This document shows positions 9,698 to 18,992 of a stretch of DNA of 64,000 nucleotides, piece after piece. Both the position numbers and the translations under genes were made by a program. This stretch comes from Sporosarcina luteola (lineage in GTDB: Bacteria; Bacillota; Bacilli; Bacillales_A; Planococcaceae): the NCBI RefSeq assembly GCF_023715535.1, contig NZ_JAMBOI010000004.1, forward strand, positions 342,751 through 406,750, read 5' to 3'. The stretch's first letter is position 1, and each line of letters starts with the position of its first letter. The notes beneath the pieces are model-generated. The model was given only the letters and a program-made list of their open reading frames with translations, did not search any database and was not told the DNA's origin.

Positions 9698-10622
9698 ATT
9701 GGAAATCTATTTCATTTGTCAGATTGGGAAAATCGATAAACGGATTTCGGTTTCCCTGAATCTCAAAAATAGCTTTATTTCTATGCTTTTCGTAGATGTT
9801 TACCGGGAATTGTTCATGCCACCGGACCAATAAAGGGAGACTAATGGTTTTTTTATAGTGCTGTAAGATTTCTGTTGGGTATCGCAATAAGAAATAAAGG
9901 GTTGCACGGGCAACTTGTCCTTTACCGTACTCTGGTTCAAATTGGTTGATATCAAATAAGCCGCAGTAACTACGTTTTCTAACCGACGCTGCTGATGAAT
10001 CGAATTCATAATAGGGAAAGTTAGACCGTGTACTATTACACTCCGGCTCACATGCAAAGAGATGGTGTAAATCTCCTTTCATAGGTTCCCTCGCCTTAAA
10101 CCAAGATTGGGGAACAACGTGTTCAGCATTGAATTTATGTTCATTCGAAACTCTTCTGACATGCCTGCCGATTTCTTTGCTAGAGTACCTTTGCTGAAAG
10201 ACAAGTTTTCGGTACTTTTGAAACCGTTTTTGAACCGTATTGAAATCTTCTTCAATGACTACTTTAGGATTTTTTTGCACACCGGAATAGATGTTTTTTA
10301 GTTGACCGTCTGGTTGAAGGTCAACCCAAGTGTAAAGATATTGATCTTTACTAATGTGATAAGGGTGCTGATATTTGTGAGTTTCGGTTACAAGCTTACA
10401 TAGGTCCTGGAATAAACGGTTAGGTGTAGTTTCACTAAAAGAAATTTGGCAGTAATAATGCTCGATCCATGATTGATCCTGTTCTTCCTTATAATATAGC
10501 TCATGGCTTGATGTAATTAGTTGTTGATTTTTTGTTAATTGGGCCACAAGGATATCGGAATCGCATTCCTCCATACACTCTAATTCTTTCAGCTCTTTTT
10601 GAATCAAGTCGTTATTCTCCAT
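9696..10622 (-). CDS. Endonuclease I-family HNH-type nuclease
   Basis: A 308-aa protein with the Endonuclease_1 (EndA/NucM-type, beta-beta-alpha metal) core. It has RRVSNEHKFNAEHVVPQSWF, in which EHVVPQSWF is the catalytic motif, and DLHHLFACEPECNSTRSNFPY, typical of the family's second half. The N-terminal ~150 residues are unassigned. Many family members are secreted, but no signal peptide is visible here. ATG at 10622 follows GGTGGAG; the upstream ATG at 10652 lacks a good site. It is probably cytoplasmic or non-classically exported; its role beside the copper ATPase is unclear. Confidence 0.72.
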   Translation of the reverse strand: MENNDLIQKELKELECMEECDSDILVAQLTKNQQLITSSHELYYKEEQDQSWIEHYYCQISFSETTPNRLFQDLCKLVTETHKYQHPYHISKDQYLYTWVDLQPDGQLKNIYSGVQKNPKVVIEEDFNTVQKRFQKYRKLVFQQRYSSKEIGRHVRRVSNEHKFNAEHVVPQSWFKAREPMKGDLHHLFACEPECNSTRSNFPYYEFDSSAASVRKRSYCGLFDINQFEPEYGKGQVARATLYFLLRYPTEILQHYKKTISLPLLVRWHEQFPVNIYEKHRNKAIFEIQGNRNPFIDFPNLTNEIDFQ

Positions 10623-10666
10623 GACTCCACCGCCCTTAACTACTCTTTGCATAATCTCAGTAGTCC

Positions 10667-12760
10667 TTAAAGTTTCAGAAGTCTTGCATTGATTGCTACA
10701 ATGATCGTACTTAAAGACATTAATATGGCTCCCACGGCTGGGCTTAGAACAATGCCAATAGGATATAAAACACCGGCGGCTAATGGGATTGCAGCGATAT
10801 TATATCCTGCAGCCCACCACAAGTTTTGTGTCATCTTTCGATAGGTAGCCCTTGAAAGCCTGATAATATTTACTACATCAAGCGGATTGCTTTTAACAAG
10901 AACGACATCGGCGGTTTCGATGGCTACATCAGTACCTGCCCCTACAGCAATACCTAAATCTGCTTTTGCGAGAGCAGGTGCATCGTTGACCCCATCTCCA
11001 GTCATTGCTGTTCGGAGTCGTTCAACTTGTTGGATATGCTCAATCTTTTCGGACTTCTCGTGTGGAAGGACTTCAGCAAAAATTTCTTCCATTTTGAGTT
11101 GTTCACCTATATAATGCGCCACCTTCACATTATCGCCGGTCAGCATGATAGATTTGATATCCATTTCTTTTAACTGATTAATGGCGTCTATTGCTGTTTC
11201 ACGTACGATATCCGCAAGAGCGATCATTCCTGCAAAAACTCCATCGATTAGCGTGAACACAACGGTTTTCCCTTCTGCAGACCATTCATCAAATTGCACT
11301 ACATCAAATTGAAGGTTTTGCTCTTTCACATATCCTGGACTGACGACTAAAACATGCCTTCCATTAACAGTTCCTTCTAAACCTTTACCAGTCAATGACT
11401 GAAAATTCTCCACTCGTTGAAGAGAGATGCCCATTTCTTCTGCTTTTCTAGTTACACCTTTTGCAAGAGGATGTTGCGATTGCGCTTCGACCGCTGCTGC
11501 ATAAGAAATGACATCTTCTTCTTTGAAGTCTCCAGACGTGTAAATGTTTGTTACACCGAACTCACCTTTCGTTAGTGTACCGGTTTTATCGAAGACGACT
11601 GCTTCAATATTTCGGGCGCCTTCAAAAGCAGCCCGATTTCGGATGAGAAGTCCATTTTTAGCTGCGATCGATGTTGAAACTGCCACAACCAATGGAGCTG
11701 CCAATCCTAAAGCATGTGGACAAGCAATGATTAGCACTGTCACCATTCTCTCCATGGCGAATGAAACGGGATAACCAAGGGAAATCCAAATAATGAACGT
11801 GATTAGGCCTGCTGCCAGTGCACCGTAAAACAACCACTTTGCAGCACGGTTGGCAAGGTCTTGTGCACGTGATTTGGATGCTTGTGCTTCTCTTACTAAG
11901 GTAATTACTTGTGAAAGGTACGTTTCACTACCGGTTTTCATGACAGAGATGACTAAGGATCCTTCACCATTTATAGATCCTCCTATTGCCTCTAGACCGG
12001 CTTCTTTTTCCACAGGCACTGATTCACCAGTAAGCATCGATTCATCAATTGTTGATTTTCCTTCAAGTATCATTCCATCAACCGGCACTTTTTCACCAGG
12101 CTTGACGAGTACATGATCCCCTTTTTTTAACTCCGTTACGTCAACTTCTTTAATATTTCCGTCAGCATCGATTAGATGTGCCTCCGAAGGCATCAGCTTT
12201 GCCAGCTCTTCCAAAGCCTTTGAAGCACCCATGACTGAACGCATTTCAATCCAATGACCAAGAAGCATAATGTCCACTAAAGTAGCCAATTCCCAGAAGA
12301 AATCATTGTCTGCAAAGCCGAAAACTGCTGCTGTGCTATACACATAGGCCACAGTAATCGCCAAAGTAATTAACGTCATCATTCCGGGATTTCTACTTTT
12401 TATTTCATCCTTAGCTCCAACAAGAAATGGCCAACCCCCATAAAAGAATACAAAGGTTGATAATGCGAAAAGAATATACATATCCCCGGTAAAACGCCAG
12501 TCAACGTTCAAAAACATTTGAATCATTGGTGACAAAATTAAGATTGGGATAGTTACAATTAGCGAAATATAAAAACGCCTTTTGAAATCTTTGACCATAT
12601 GTGCATGGTGATCATGATGTCCGTGATTATGTTTTTCATGGGAATGTTGATCATGATGCCCGTGATGTTCTTCGTTGGAGTGATGGGCATGCTGATCATG
12701 ATTGTGCTCTGATGCAGTATGTTTTTCCGATTTGTGGTGATGATGTGAATGGTTCGACAC
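10667..12760 (-). CDS. copB: CopB-type copper/silver P-type ATPase (P1B-3)
   Basis: A heavy-metal exporting ATPase of about 697 aa. The first 60 residues are a His-rich metal-binding tail in place of a Cys-type HMA domain. The transmembrane metal site is CPH (ACPHALGLAAP), the mark of the CopB group. TGES actuator, DKTGTLTKG phosphorylation and TGDGVNDAPALAKADLGIA hinge motifs are present. GTG 12760 is chosen because GGAGGT lies 6 nt upstream; an upstream ATG at 12811 lacks a site. It is divergent from the cupredoxin gene and opens the copper block. Confidence 0.9.
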   Translation of the reverse strand: MSNHSHHHHKSEKHTASEHNHDQHAHHSNEEHHGHHDQHSHEKHNHGHHDHHAHMVKDFKRRFYISLIVTIPILILSPMIQMFLNVDWRFTGDMYILFALSTFVFFYGGWPFLVGAKDEIKSRNPGMMTLITLAITVAYVYSTAAVFGFADNDFFWELATLVDIMLLGHWIEMRSVMGASKALEELAKLMPSEAHLIDADGNIKEVDVTELKKGDHVLVKPGEKVPVDGMILEGKSTIDESMLTGESVPVEKEAGLEAIGGSINGEGSLVISVMKTGSETYLSQVITLVREAQASKSRAQDLANRAAKWLFYGALAAGLITFIIWISLGYPVSFAMERMVTVLIIACPHALGLAAPLVVAVSTSIAAKNGLLIRNRAAFEGARNIEAVVFDKTGTLTKGEFGVTNIYTSGDFKEEDVISYAAAVEAQSQHPLAKGVTRKAEEMGISLQRVENFQSLTGKGLEGTVNGRHVLVVSPGYVKEQNLQFDVVQFDEWSAEGKTVVFTLIDGVFAGMIALADIVRETAIDAINQLKEMDIKSIMLTGDNVKVAHYIGEQLKMEEIFAEVLPHEKSEKIEHIQQVERLRTAMTGDGVNDAPALAKADLGIAVGAGTDVAIETADVVLVKSNPLDVVNIIRLSRATYRKMTQNLWWAAGYNIAAIPLAAGVLYPIGIVLSPAVGAILMSLSTIIVAINARLLKL

Positions 12761-12901
12761 ACCATTACCTCCTCTCTCAGCGGTTTTTAGGTATGTGTTA
12801 ATTATACCCATTACATATGCAAAGATTATGCACTATTTGCCATTTAACATATTATTATTGAATTCTTCAAATGAATTCATCATTTAGAGGACAGATTCGA
12901 C

Positions 12902-12918
12902 ATACCCTTGTAAGGTAT
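12902..12918. promoter_or_regulatory. Possible metal-responsive operator upstream of the cupredoxin gene
   Basis: ATACC-CTTGTAA-GGTAT is an interrupted inverted repeat in the divergent region between copB and the cupredoxin gene. It shares the ATACC half with the CsoR-like sites at 18997 and 19306 but lacks their G-run, so assignment to CsoR is uncertain. Confidence 0.3.
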
Positions 12919-12973
12919 ATAGCTTTTGAAATGTGATTATGGTTTGATGAATATTGCCAAAGGTGGGGGATTA

Positions 12974-13897
12974 ATGGGGGATTATCAGTTATTTGTACTA
13001 GGTTCACTAGGTTTATTGACTTTCATCGTTGTTATCTTGGCTGCAAGATTGAAAAAAGTATTAGGTACTATGCAAGGTATGATCATTTCAATGTTCTACG
13101 GCATGAACGTGGGCTTGACTGCGGGTGTTTTACTAGGTGTAACTTATCAAGGGGACCTCTTCCTTTCAACTATCATCTCAATTGCGATTGGGGTTTTAGC
13201 TGGCTCGTTATGTGGACTGTGTTTTGGAATTCTTTCTGTATTAGAGGGATTTATGGCCGGATTAATGGGCGGTATGATGGGGGCAATGGTTGGAGAGATG
13301 ATTCGTGCAGACCAGTCGATAAGCTTGATCCAGATTTTCTTGTTTTTATCAGTCTGCACTATTTTTATTATAGCTATTGTGAAAACTCCTCGAAATGCAA
13401 AGGTACACACTAAAAAGTGGTTATTAAAACCTTTGGTGATCTCAACATTTATTGCTGTTTACTTAATTGGTGGCAATTCCATAGCGGAGAAAAATAGAAT
13501 GCTAGGGGAATCGTCATCATATAATAGTCATCATTCAGCAACATCTAATTCAACTGAAAAAATTAATAAAGAAAGACAAATTATTGCTATAGATGCTATT
13601 AATATGAAGTACTCAAATAATAAAATTAATGTTGAGAAAGACAGGGAGGTCACCTTGACACTCAAAAACCTAGATAATATAGAGCATGATATTGAAATTA
13701 AAGTTCCGTCCCTTCCAAATAATAATGAATCACATCATAATCATGAAACAGGAAGCAATGTAATACATCTCCATGCCTCACCAAAAAGTACTGAAACTCT
13801 TACATTTACACCTACTGAATCAGGAGTTTATGAATTTTATTGTACTATTCCAGGGCATAAAGAATTTGGTATGATTGGTCAATTCATTGTAAGCTAG
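12974..13897 (+). CDS. Multi-spanning membrane protein with C-terminal cupredoxin domain
   Basis: The N-terminal part has about five hydrophobic segments with Gly/Met-rich helices (GFMAGLMGGMMGAMVGEM). It is followed by a His/Ser-rich linker and an extracytoplasmic cupredoxin fold (residues about 210-307). The type 1 copper ligands are visible: an upstream His in HDIEIK and FYCTIPGHKEFGM supplying Cys, His and Met. It probably binds or passes copper at the outer membrane face. ATG 12974 follows AAAGGTGGGGG. It is divergent from copB and followed closely by a thioredoxin-like gene. I do not recognise the membrane domain. Confidence 0.75.
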   Translation: MGDYQLFVLGSLGLLTFIVVILAARLKKVLGTMQGMIISMFYGMNVGLTAGVLLGVTYQGDLFLSTIISIAIGVLAGSLCGLCFGILSVLEGFMAGLMGGMMGAMVGEMIRADQSISLIQIFLFLSVCTIFIIAIVKTPRNAKVHTKKWLLKPLVISTFIAVYLIGGNSIAEKNRMLGESSSYNSHHSATSNSTEKINKERQIIAIDAINMKYSNNKINVEKDREVTLTLKNLDNIEHDIEIKVPSLPNNNESHHNHETGSNVIHLHASPKSTETLTFTPTESGVYEFYCTIPGHKEFGMIGQFIVS

Positions 13898-13918
13898 CAC
13901 TTATCAGAAGGGATGAAT

Positions 13919-14500
13919 GTGATTAAATGGACCGTAGGTATTCTTATAGCAGTACTAATTATCAGTGGATTTATTGTTAAAATGGTCAAGTCAAATACAG
14001 AAATAACTGAGCCGATCGATACAGTTCAAGCCGCGTATGTAACATCGGTAATAGATGATGAATCAGGACTTGAAAAAGGAAAAGCATCACCGAATTTTGA
14101 ACTTCCTACGCTTTCGGGTGAAAAAGTGAAGCTAACTGATTATAAAGGGAAAATAGTTATTCTTAATTTCTGGGCGTCATGGTGTGGTCCATGCAAGGTA
14201 GAAATGCCCCATATGCAAAATTATTATAAGAATAAGAAGGATGCTGCAAATGTGGAAATCATTGCAGTTAATATGACCTCCGAAGAGAGAGGAGGGAAGA
14301 AAAGTATTGAGAAGTTTGTCAAGGAGTACGGACTAACTTTTCCTATCCTACTGGATAATGATGGGAATGTATTGGATTTGTATAATATCATAACCATTCC
14401 GACCACGTACGTAATTGGCACGGATGGAGTTATTAGTCAAAAGATACTTGGACCTATGGATGAAAAGATGATAAATGAACTTGTTGAGAATCTGAATTAA
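13919..14500 (+). CDS. TlpA/ResA-like membrane-anchored thioredoxin
   Basis: One N-terminal membrane segment is followed by a thioredoxin fold with active site WCGPC in ILNFWASWCGPCKVEMP and the cis-Pro region IPTTYVIGTDG. These are hallmarks of TlpA-type extracytoplasmic disulfide reductases. GTG 13919 is at good spacing from AGAAGGG; ATG 13913 would be only one base from it. It starts about 20 nt after the cupredoxin gene, so it may keep that protein's copper-site cysteine reduced (inference). It is a second homologue besides ResA at 1433-1969. Confidence 0.83.
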   Translation: MIKWTVGILIAVLIISGFIVKMVKSNTEITEPIDTVQAAYVTSVIDDESGLEKGKASPNFELPTLSGEKVKLTDYKGKIVILNFWASWCGPCKVEMPHMQNYYKNKKDAANVEIIAVNMTSEERGGKKSIEKFVKEYGLTFPILLDNDGNVLDLYNIITIPTTYVIGTDGVISQKILGPMDEKMINELVENLN

Positions 14501-14533
14501 AAGCCTTCAAAAAATATGATAATCTAAATAACG

Positions 14534-14567
14534 AAAACGCTTAGATGAATTTATCTAAGCGTTTTTT
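14534..14567 (+). terminator. Rho-independent terminator
   Basis: AAAACGCTTAGAT pairs with ATCTAAGCGTTTT, followed by T's, ending the cupredoxin-thioredoxin unit. Confidence 0.85.
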
Positions 14568-14731
14568 GATGCGTTCCTTTATTTCTAATTTTTTTATCTC
14601 CTTAAAAAATCCTAAAATTAGTAATATGAATGACATGATATTGTAAAGCGGATTTCATACTCTTTGTGCTAAAGTTTACCTAGAAATAGAAAAGAAAAAA
14701 TAGATAGATAATAATACAATTGGGGTGGAAA

Positions 14732-15775
14732 ATGAAAATACGTGTTTATCAATTAGTCATGGCTGTGTTTCTTATGAGCACAATACAATTTACGACACTA
14801 AATAAAGTCAGCGCAAATACTAATGACATAGCATCCTATGCCGAAAAGTTTCATGGCACGCCGTATAAATTTGGAGGTACAACTCCCAAGGGCTTTGACT
14901 GTTCGGGATATATACGGTACGTCTTTAACGAATTTAACATCAAATTACCAAGAACATCGGCAGACCAGTTTAAAGTAGGAACTTCCATCAGTAAGGAAGA
15001 TCTGATGCCTGGGGATCTTGTGTTTTTTAAAAATACGTACAAAAAAGGGATTTCACACACTGGAATCTATTTAGGGGATAACGAATTTATCTCAGCCAAG
15101 AGCCGTGGTGTTCTTAAGGCAAATTTAAAAACAGATCCTTATTGGGCTCCGAAGTATGCCGGTGCCAAACGTGTGGCAAATATTACTAAAGTAGCTTTTG
15201 ACCCAGTTCAAGTAAAATCAGATGAAAAGATGAGTGAAGTATTTAGTGATCTATCTATAGAACATCCTGCTTATGAGGCAATTATAGCACTAAACGAAAA
15301 TGGCGTAATAAAAGGTTACGAGGATTCTACATTTAAACCTGAAAAGTCAATCACACGTGGTCAAGCGGCTGCAATGATAAACCGCGAGCTTAAATTAAAG
15401 GGTTCGACCGAAGTGACATTTTCGGATGTTGCGCCTGAGCACCAGTATGCAGCCGACATCGCGGCTTTAAATAAAGCAGGAATCCTTCAAGGTTATGCAA
15501 CGGGTGAATTTGGTATTAACGACAAACTTACACGTGCACATCTTGCCGCAATCGTAGATAGAGCGTTTGATCTTCAAGAAAAAATAGATGGTAATGTTCA
15601 AGTCGCGTCCAATTATAATGATGTACCATCAAGTCACTGGGCATCCGAGGCAATTCATGCACTGAAGACATTTGATCAAACAACAGTGTTTCAATCTAAA
15701 ACCTTTAACATCGCAAAAGAAGCGACTCGCGCAGAATTCTCAGCCGCAGTATACAGCGCAATTTCCGGAAGATAA
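14732..15775 (+). CDS. NlpC/P60 peptidoglycan endopeptidase with SLH domains
   Basis: A secreted wall hydrolase of 347 aa. It has a signal peptide (residues 1-26), an NlpC/P60 domain with catalytic Cys in FDCSGYIRYVF and His in SHTGIYLGDN, then about three S-layer homology repeats (AIIALNENGVIKGYEDSTFKP; AALNKAGILQGY; SHWASEAIHALKTF) that would anchor it to pyruvylated wall polymers. ATG 14732 is chosen over TTG 14720, with GGGGTGG just upstream. A decayed copy of its 3' end lies at 17761-17850. Confidence 0.88.
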   Translation: MKIRVYQLVMAVFLMSTIQFTTLNKVSANTNDIASYAEKFHGTPYKFGGTTPKGFDCSGYIRYVFNEFNIKLPRTSADQFKVGTSISKEDLMPGDLVFFKNTYKKGISHTGIYLGDNEFISAKSRGVLKANLKTDPYWAPKYAGAKRVANITKVAFDPVQVKSDEKMSEVFSDLSIEHPAYEAIIALNENGVIKGYEDSTFKPEKSITRGQAAAMINRELKLKGSTEVTFSDVAPEHQYAADIAALNKAGILQGYATGEFGINDKLTRAHLAAIVDRAFDLQEKIDGNVQVASNYNDVPSSHWASEAIHALKTFDQTTVFQSKTFNIAKEATRAEFSAAVYSAISGR

Positions 15776-15806
15776 AGGTACCAAATCATAGTAATGGCGC
15801 CCATCT
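15721..15806 (+). repeat. Parent copy of a duplicated SLH gene end
   Basis: The last 55 bases of the SLH gene plus about 30 bases after its stop align with 17761-17850 at a constant offset of 2040 bases, except for a 3-base indel. Confidence 0.6.
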
Positions 15807-15847
15807 TGTAGTATAGATTAACGGGTTCGGTTGATGGGGTGAAAACA

Positions 15848-15881
15848 CAAAAACGCACAGTCAATGTTCTGTGCGTTTTTA
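15848..15881. terminator. Rho-independent terminator after the SLH gene
   Basis: AAAAACGCACAG pairs with CTGTGCGTTTTT around a short loop; the T-run on both strands also suits the converging gene at 15957. Confidence 0.85.
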
Positions 15882-15956
15882 CTTGTCGTATTTTATTGGT
15901 GTAATTTAAATATGCCTTCCTAAACAATCGCGCCCAATAACTGAAGAAACCCTTAT

Positions 15957-16265
15957 TCAATCATAAAATAATGGTATAGCGGGTGGTATCCCAGCTTCGG
16001 GTAGAAGGAATACAAAAATCGTAAAAAGCATTAATAGAAAAGAGAGTAACAATGTAAAATAAGGAGTTATACGGGTTCTTTTTCCGATAATTGATAAAAG
16101 TGATAGTATAAAGCCCCCCACAGAAAGGAAAACACATAATAAAAATCCGAACCACGGATTATACACCGCTATCTTGTTTAAGCCAGTTGATAAAAATAAG
16201 ATAATATAAACTGATACAAACACAATACCCATTACTGAAAGCGATCGTGCATTTCTTTTTATCAA
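15957..16265 (-). CDS. Small hypothetical membrane protein (102 aa)
   Basis: Three hydrophobic segments (about residues 10-28, 38-60, 70-90) with a basic N-terminus. The TTG start at 16265 lies 6 nt after GAGGTG; an ATG 4 nt upstream is in a different frame that encodes only a shadow. No family was recognised. It converges on the SLH gene. Confidence 0.55.
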   Translation of the reverse strand: MIKRNARSLSVMGIVFVSVYIILFLSTGLNKIAVYNPWFGFLLCVFLSVGGFILSLLSIIGKRTRITPYFTLLLSFLLMLFTIFVFLLPEAGIPPAIPLFYD

Positions 16266-16842
16266 TCATAACACCTCACTCTTACCCATTCTAATCATCA
16301 ATAAATGGCTCCGTTTGTTAAATAAGCCGTCCTCTTATCATCTATTTTAGCACATAGTCCCTTGTCCTCTTCGATTTTATCAATTATTTCTAAATTGTTT
16401 ACAAAGAAAGTATTCCACCTCCGATTAACAAGCATATTTGCACCGCAATTAGTAGGTACACATAAATTTATGTGCTGTTGTTAATTCGTTTACCAATTGT
16501 AATGCTATTCTCTATTGATATTCACCACGAACATTGATATACCAAAAATAGGTACACCAATTCAAGTGTGAGTTGCTTCCCCATATGCTATGTTTTTTAA
16601 CGTTTTCTCCCCGTGTACCGAACCCGTTAAGTATAGATGGGTGCCTTTTTTTATTGTAGAGATTATAGATGATTTTGCAGATAAAGTGAGGCAAGCTATG
16701 CTCTACACTACGGTCAACTTTCACACCTTATGGCAATCGAATTTCTACTCAATATGTTCAATAGTATTACCTTTTCCAAATACAGTTCTACAATTCTATT
16801 CTGTTGATTAGATACATAGAATTATATTCGGAGGGGAATATA
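16266..16842. other. Intergenic region without a convincing gene
   Basis: AT-rich, with stop codons in all frames apart from short shadows. The stretch 16608-16655 (GTACCGAACCCGTTAAGTATAG then GGGTGCC and seven T) is nearly the inverse complement of sequence after the SLH gene at 15776-15840, so it may be another rearranged piece of that 3' end. Confidence 0.4.
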
Positions 16843-17646
16843 ATGAGAAAAGAAACTAAAATATATTCAGTTTTCATATTAGCACTATTTTTATCTCCAA
16901 TAATTGTCGCAAATTATTCTTCAACACCATTACAAATAACTAAAGCAGAGCCGATAAAAAAAAGTCTAATAGTGTATGCGGAAAATCTGTCAGAATCCGA
17001 CGTTCCTCATTTACAACAAAAACCCTCAAAAACCCTAGTGTTTTTCACACATTCACATGAAGCCTTCCAACCTATAGTGCAAAACAAAGAAAATCTTACA
17101 GCCGTCTATCATCCCGCTTCAAATATTATGGCGTTCGAAGATACAATAAAAAATCATTTTGATCTAAACGGCATTCAATCGGAATTTCTTGCTATTGATA
17201 CAATGGAAGAAATGGAAAAGCAGAATAGTGCTTTCCGCGAGGCTTATCATGTGGTGCGTCCCTTTGTTGAAAAACAAATCAAGGAAAATGAGTATGATTT
17301 AATCATTGACCTTCATAGGGATTCCGCTAAAAGGAAGACAACGACACTTACATATAATAATCAGACCTATGGAAAAATATATTTCGTTGTAGGAGAAAAT
17401 AATCCGAATTTCCATAAAAACAAAGAATACGCCGAGCAGTTGTCTGCTCAATTAGATAAATTGGTGCCGGGTATTTCGCGTGGGATTTTTGGTAAAAGAG
17501 GAGAGCATGTAGACGGTGTCTATAATCAGGATTTGGCTCAAAACATGGTTCTTATTGAGCTTGGAGGTATAGATAATACAGAAGAAGAAATAAATCGATC
17601 AATTTCTGTTTTAGCAAAGGCGATTTCTACCGTTCTACAAGAGTAA
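16843..17646 (+). CDS. spoIIP: Stage II sporulation protein P-like amidase/endopeptidase
   Basis: SpoIIP degrades peptidoglycan during engulfment of the forespore, with SpoIID and SpoIIM. This 267-aa protein has a signal/anchor segment (residues 8-24) and the SpoIIP domain: FFTHSHEAF (zinc-ligand His region), DLIIDLHRDS, and the C-terminal GVYNQDLAQNMVLIELGGIDNT signature. GGAGGGG precedes ATG 16843. It is shorter than canonical SpoIIP and lacks a gpr neighbour, so it is an extra paralogue; a second one lies at 26420-27526. It could also be an accessory cell-wall amidase. Confidence 0.82.
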   Translation: MRKETKIYSVFILALFLSPIIVANYSSTPLQITKAEPIKKSLIVYAENLSESDVPHLQQKPSKTLVFFTHSHEAFQPIVQNKENLTAVYHPASNIMAFEDTIKNHFDLNGIQSEFLAIDTMEEMEKQNSAFREAYHVVRPFVEKQIKENEYDLIIDLHRDSAKRKTTTLTYNNQTYGKIYFVVGENNPNFHKNKEYAEQLSAQLDKLVPGISRGIFGKRGEHVDGVYNQDLAQNMVLIELGGIDNTEEEINRSISVLAKAISTVLQE

Positions 17647-17760
17647 AGTTCTTAGTATTAATGAAGTTTAGGAGGTTTTTTAAAAAAAGAAAGTACTTAT
17701 TGCATTTGGTAAAAAGGATACACTTGTATGGGGAAGTGCAAGTTCAATCCATTTTTATAG

Positions 17761-17850
17761 ATATACCAATAGTCACTTCTCAGTTGCAGCACACAAAGCA
17801 ATTTACGGAAACTTAAGGTATCAAATCATAGCTGTAATTGCGTCCATCTC
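17761..17850 (+). pseudogene. Degenerate copy of the SLH gene 3' end
   Basis: CTTCTCAGTTGCAGCACACA through the following AAGGTATCAAATCATAG aligns with the end and downstream sequence of the SLH gene at 15737-15806. The frame it belongs to has no start codon. It flanks the spoIIP-like gene on the side opposite to the SLH gene. Nothing else was seen in 17647-17836. Confidence 0.55.
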
Positions 17851-17873
17851 TGAATAAGGATGGGCGTATTTTA
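17838..17873 (+). terminator. Terminator-like hairpin
   Basis: GCGTCCATC pairs with GATGGGCG(T) around a 10-nt loop followed by TATTTT; probably the end of the unit containing the spoIIP-like gene. Confidence 0.6.
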
Positions 17874-17969
17874 ATGAATTTGGTTTGCTTTATATTAGGA
17901 CTATCAGTAATAATGATATTGCAACTAACATTTGAATAAATGCAAATATAAAATTCAAAGGAGCAAATC

Positions 17970-18590
17970 ATGAAGGATAATAAAATAAAAATCGCTGTAA
18001 ATGGCGGTATCAATTATGGGGCTAAGCTTACTGCAAAACAGCTAATGGTATTGGCCAAACATTTAGGAGACGAAGAGGAACTGGAGTTAACTACCTTTCA
18101 ACAATTATACGTTGAAATACTTGAAGAGAAAAAAGAAGAAATCATTGCAGAGTTTAAAGAAGCTGGACTTCATTGTTATCCAGTCGGGAATTATGTTAAA
18201 AGTTTACGAACATGTAACTTTTGCAAAGGCTCTGAAGAAGAAGGAATGCCTGTTGCGATTGAACTGAACAATAGAATAGCAGGAACTCCTGTTCCTGTCA
18301 CGTTAAGACCTGCTTATACGGGTTGCCCAGTTGGTTGTGGAGAGCCGCTCATGAATGATATTGGTGTCATGAAGACAAGGGATACTTATAGTCTGTATAT
18401 CGGTGGAAAATCAAAAGGAAACGATGCTTCAGTCGGTTATTTATTCAAGGATAAGCTTTCTCCGGAAGAATTGTATTCAGTTGTTGAACAATTAATTGAC
18501 TTATATGGCAGAGAGGGAAAAAAACGAGAACAATTTCACAAGTTTGTAAAACGGGTTGGAAACGAAGCTTTACTTGAGCAAATCAAGTGA
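17970..18590 (+). CDS. Nitrite/sulfite reductase ferredoxin-like domain protein
   Basis: A 206-aa soluble protein resembling one half of a sirohaem nitrite/sulfite reductase. It has an N-terminal ferrodoxin-like half-domain (INYGAKLTAKQLMVLAKH, LELTTFQQLYVE) and a cysteine-containing region (RTCNFCKGSEE, AYTGCPVGCGEPLMNDIG) that could hold an Fe-S cluster or sirohaem. It is far shorter than a full catalytic subunit. AAAGGAG precedes ATG 17970. It lies just before csoR with its own promoter region between; a redox or metal-stress role is inferred only from position. Confidence 0.65.
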   Translation: MKDNKIKIAVNGGINYGAKLTAKQLMVLAKHLGDEEELELTTFQQLYVEILEEKKEEIIAEFKEAGLHCYPVGNYVKSLRTCNFCKGSEEEGMPVAIELNNRIAGTPVPVTLRPAYTGCPVGCGEPLMNDIGVMKTRDTYSLYIGGKSKGNDASVGYLFKDKLSPEELYSVVEQLIDLYGREGKKREQFHKFVKRVGNEALLEQIK

Positions 18591-18608
18591 AACCGTCGTT
18601 AATTTGCA

Positions 18609-18656
18609 TTGGAACTGAACGAAGTAAAGAGGTATAATAGGGGTAAGGGGTATGAT
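18609..18656 (+). promoter_or_regulatory. csoR promoter with overlapping CsoR-like operator
   Basis: A -35 TTGGAA (18609) and -10 TATAAT (18633) are spaced 18 bp apart. Directly over and after the -10 lies TAGGGGTAAGGGGTATGAT, a G-rich element like CsoR operators, suggesting autoregulation. Confidence 0.55.
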
Positions 18657-18679
18657 AACTAGTCGGGGAGGGGAGAAGA

Positions 18680-18967
18680 ATGCAGGAAACAAACAAATCT
18701 ACTGTTCAACCAAATAAGCAGCAGCTTCTAAACCGTTTAAAACGCATTGAAGGGCAAGTGAGGGGGGTTCATCAAATGGTTGAAACCGACCGTTACTGTG
18801 TGGATATTTTACACCAAATCAGTGCCATTCAATCAGCGATGAATAAGGTTTCTCTCGCTTTACTGGAAGATCACACTCATCACTGCGTAGCAAATGCGAT
18901 TAAAGGGCAAGACGGTGAAAATGCCATCAAGGAATTGATGGATATCATGAAAACAATGACGAAATAA
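18680..18967 (+). CDS. csoR: Copper-sensing transcriptional repressor CsoR
   Basis: A 95-aa all-helical repressor of the DUF156 family that releases DNA on binding Cu(I). The first conserved helix (LLNRLKRIEGQVRGVHQMVE) and the Cys-His-Cys ligands (RYCVDILHQ, then HTHHCVANAI) are visible, which distinguishes it from the FrmR/RcnR types. It is followed by copZ and copA, each with a similar operator upstream. GGGGAGGGGAG precedes ATG 18680. Confidence 0.92.
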   Translation: MQETNKSTVQPNKQQLLNRLKRIEGQVRGVHQMVETDRYCVDILHQISAIQSAMNKVSLALLEDHTHHCVANAIKGQDGENAIKELMDIMKTMTK

Positions 18968-18992
18968 AGAGCTCTGAATTTTTTTTAACAGT

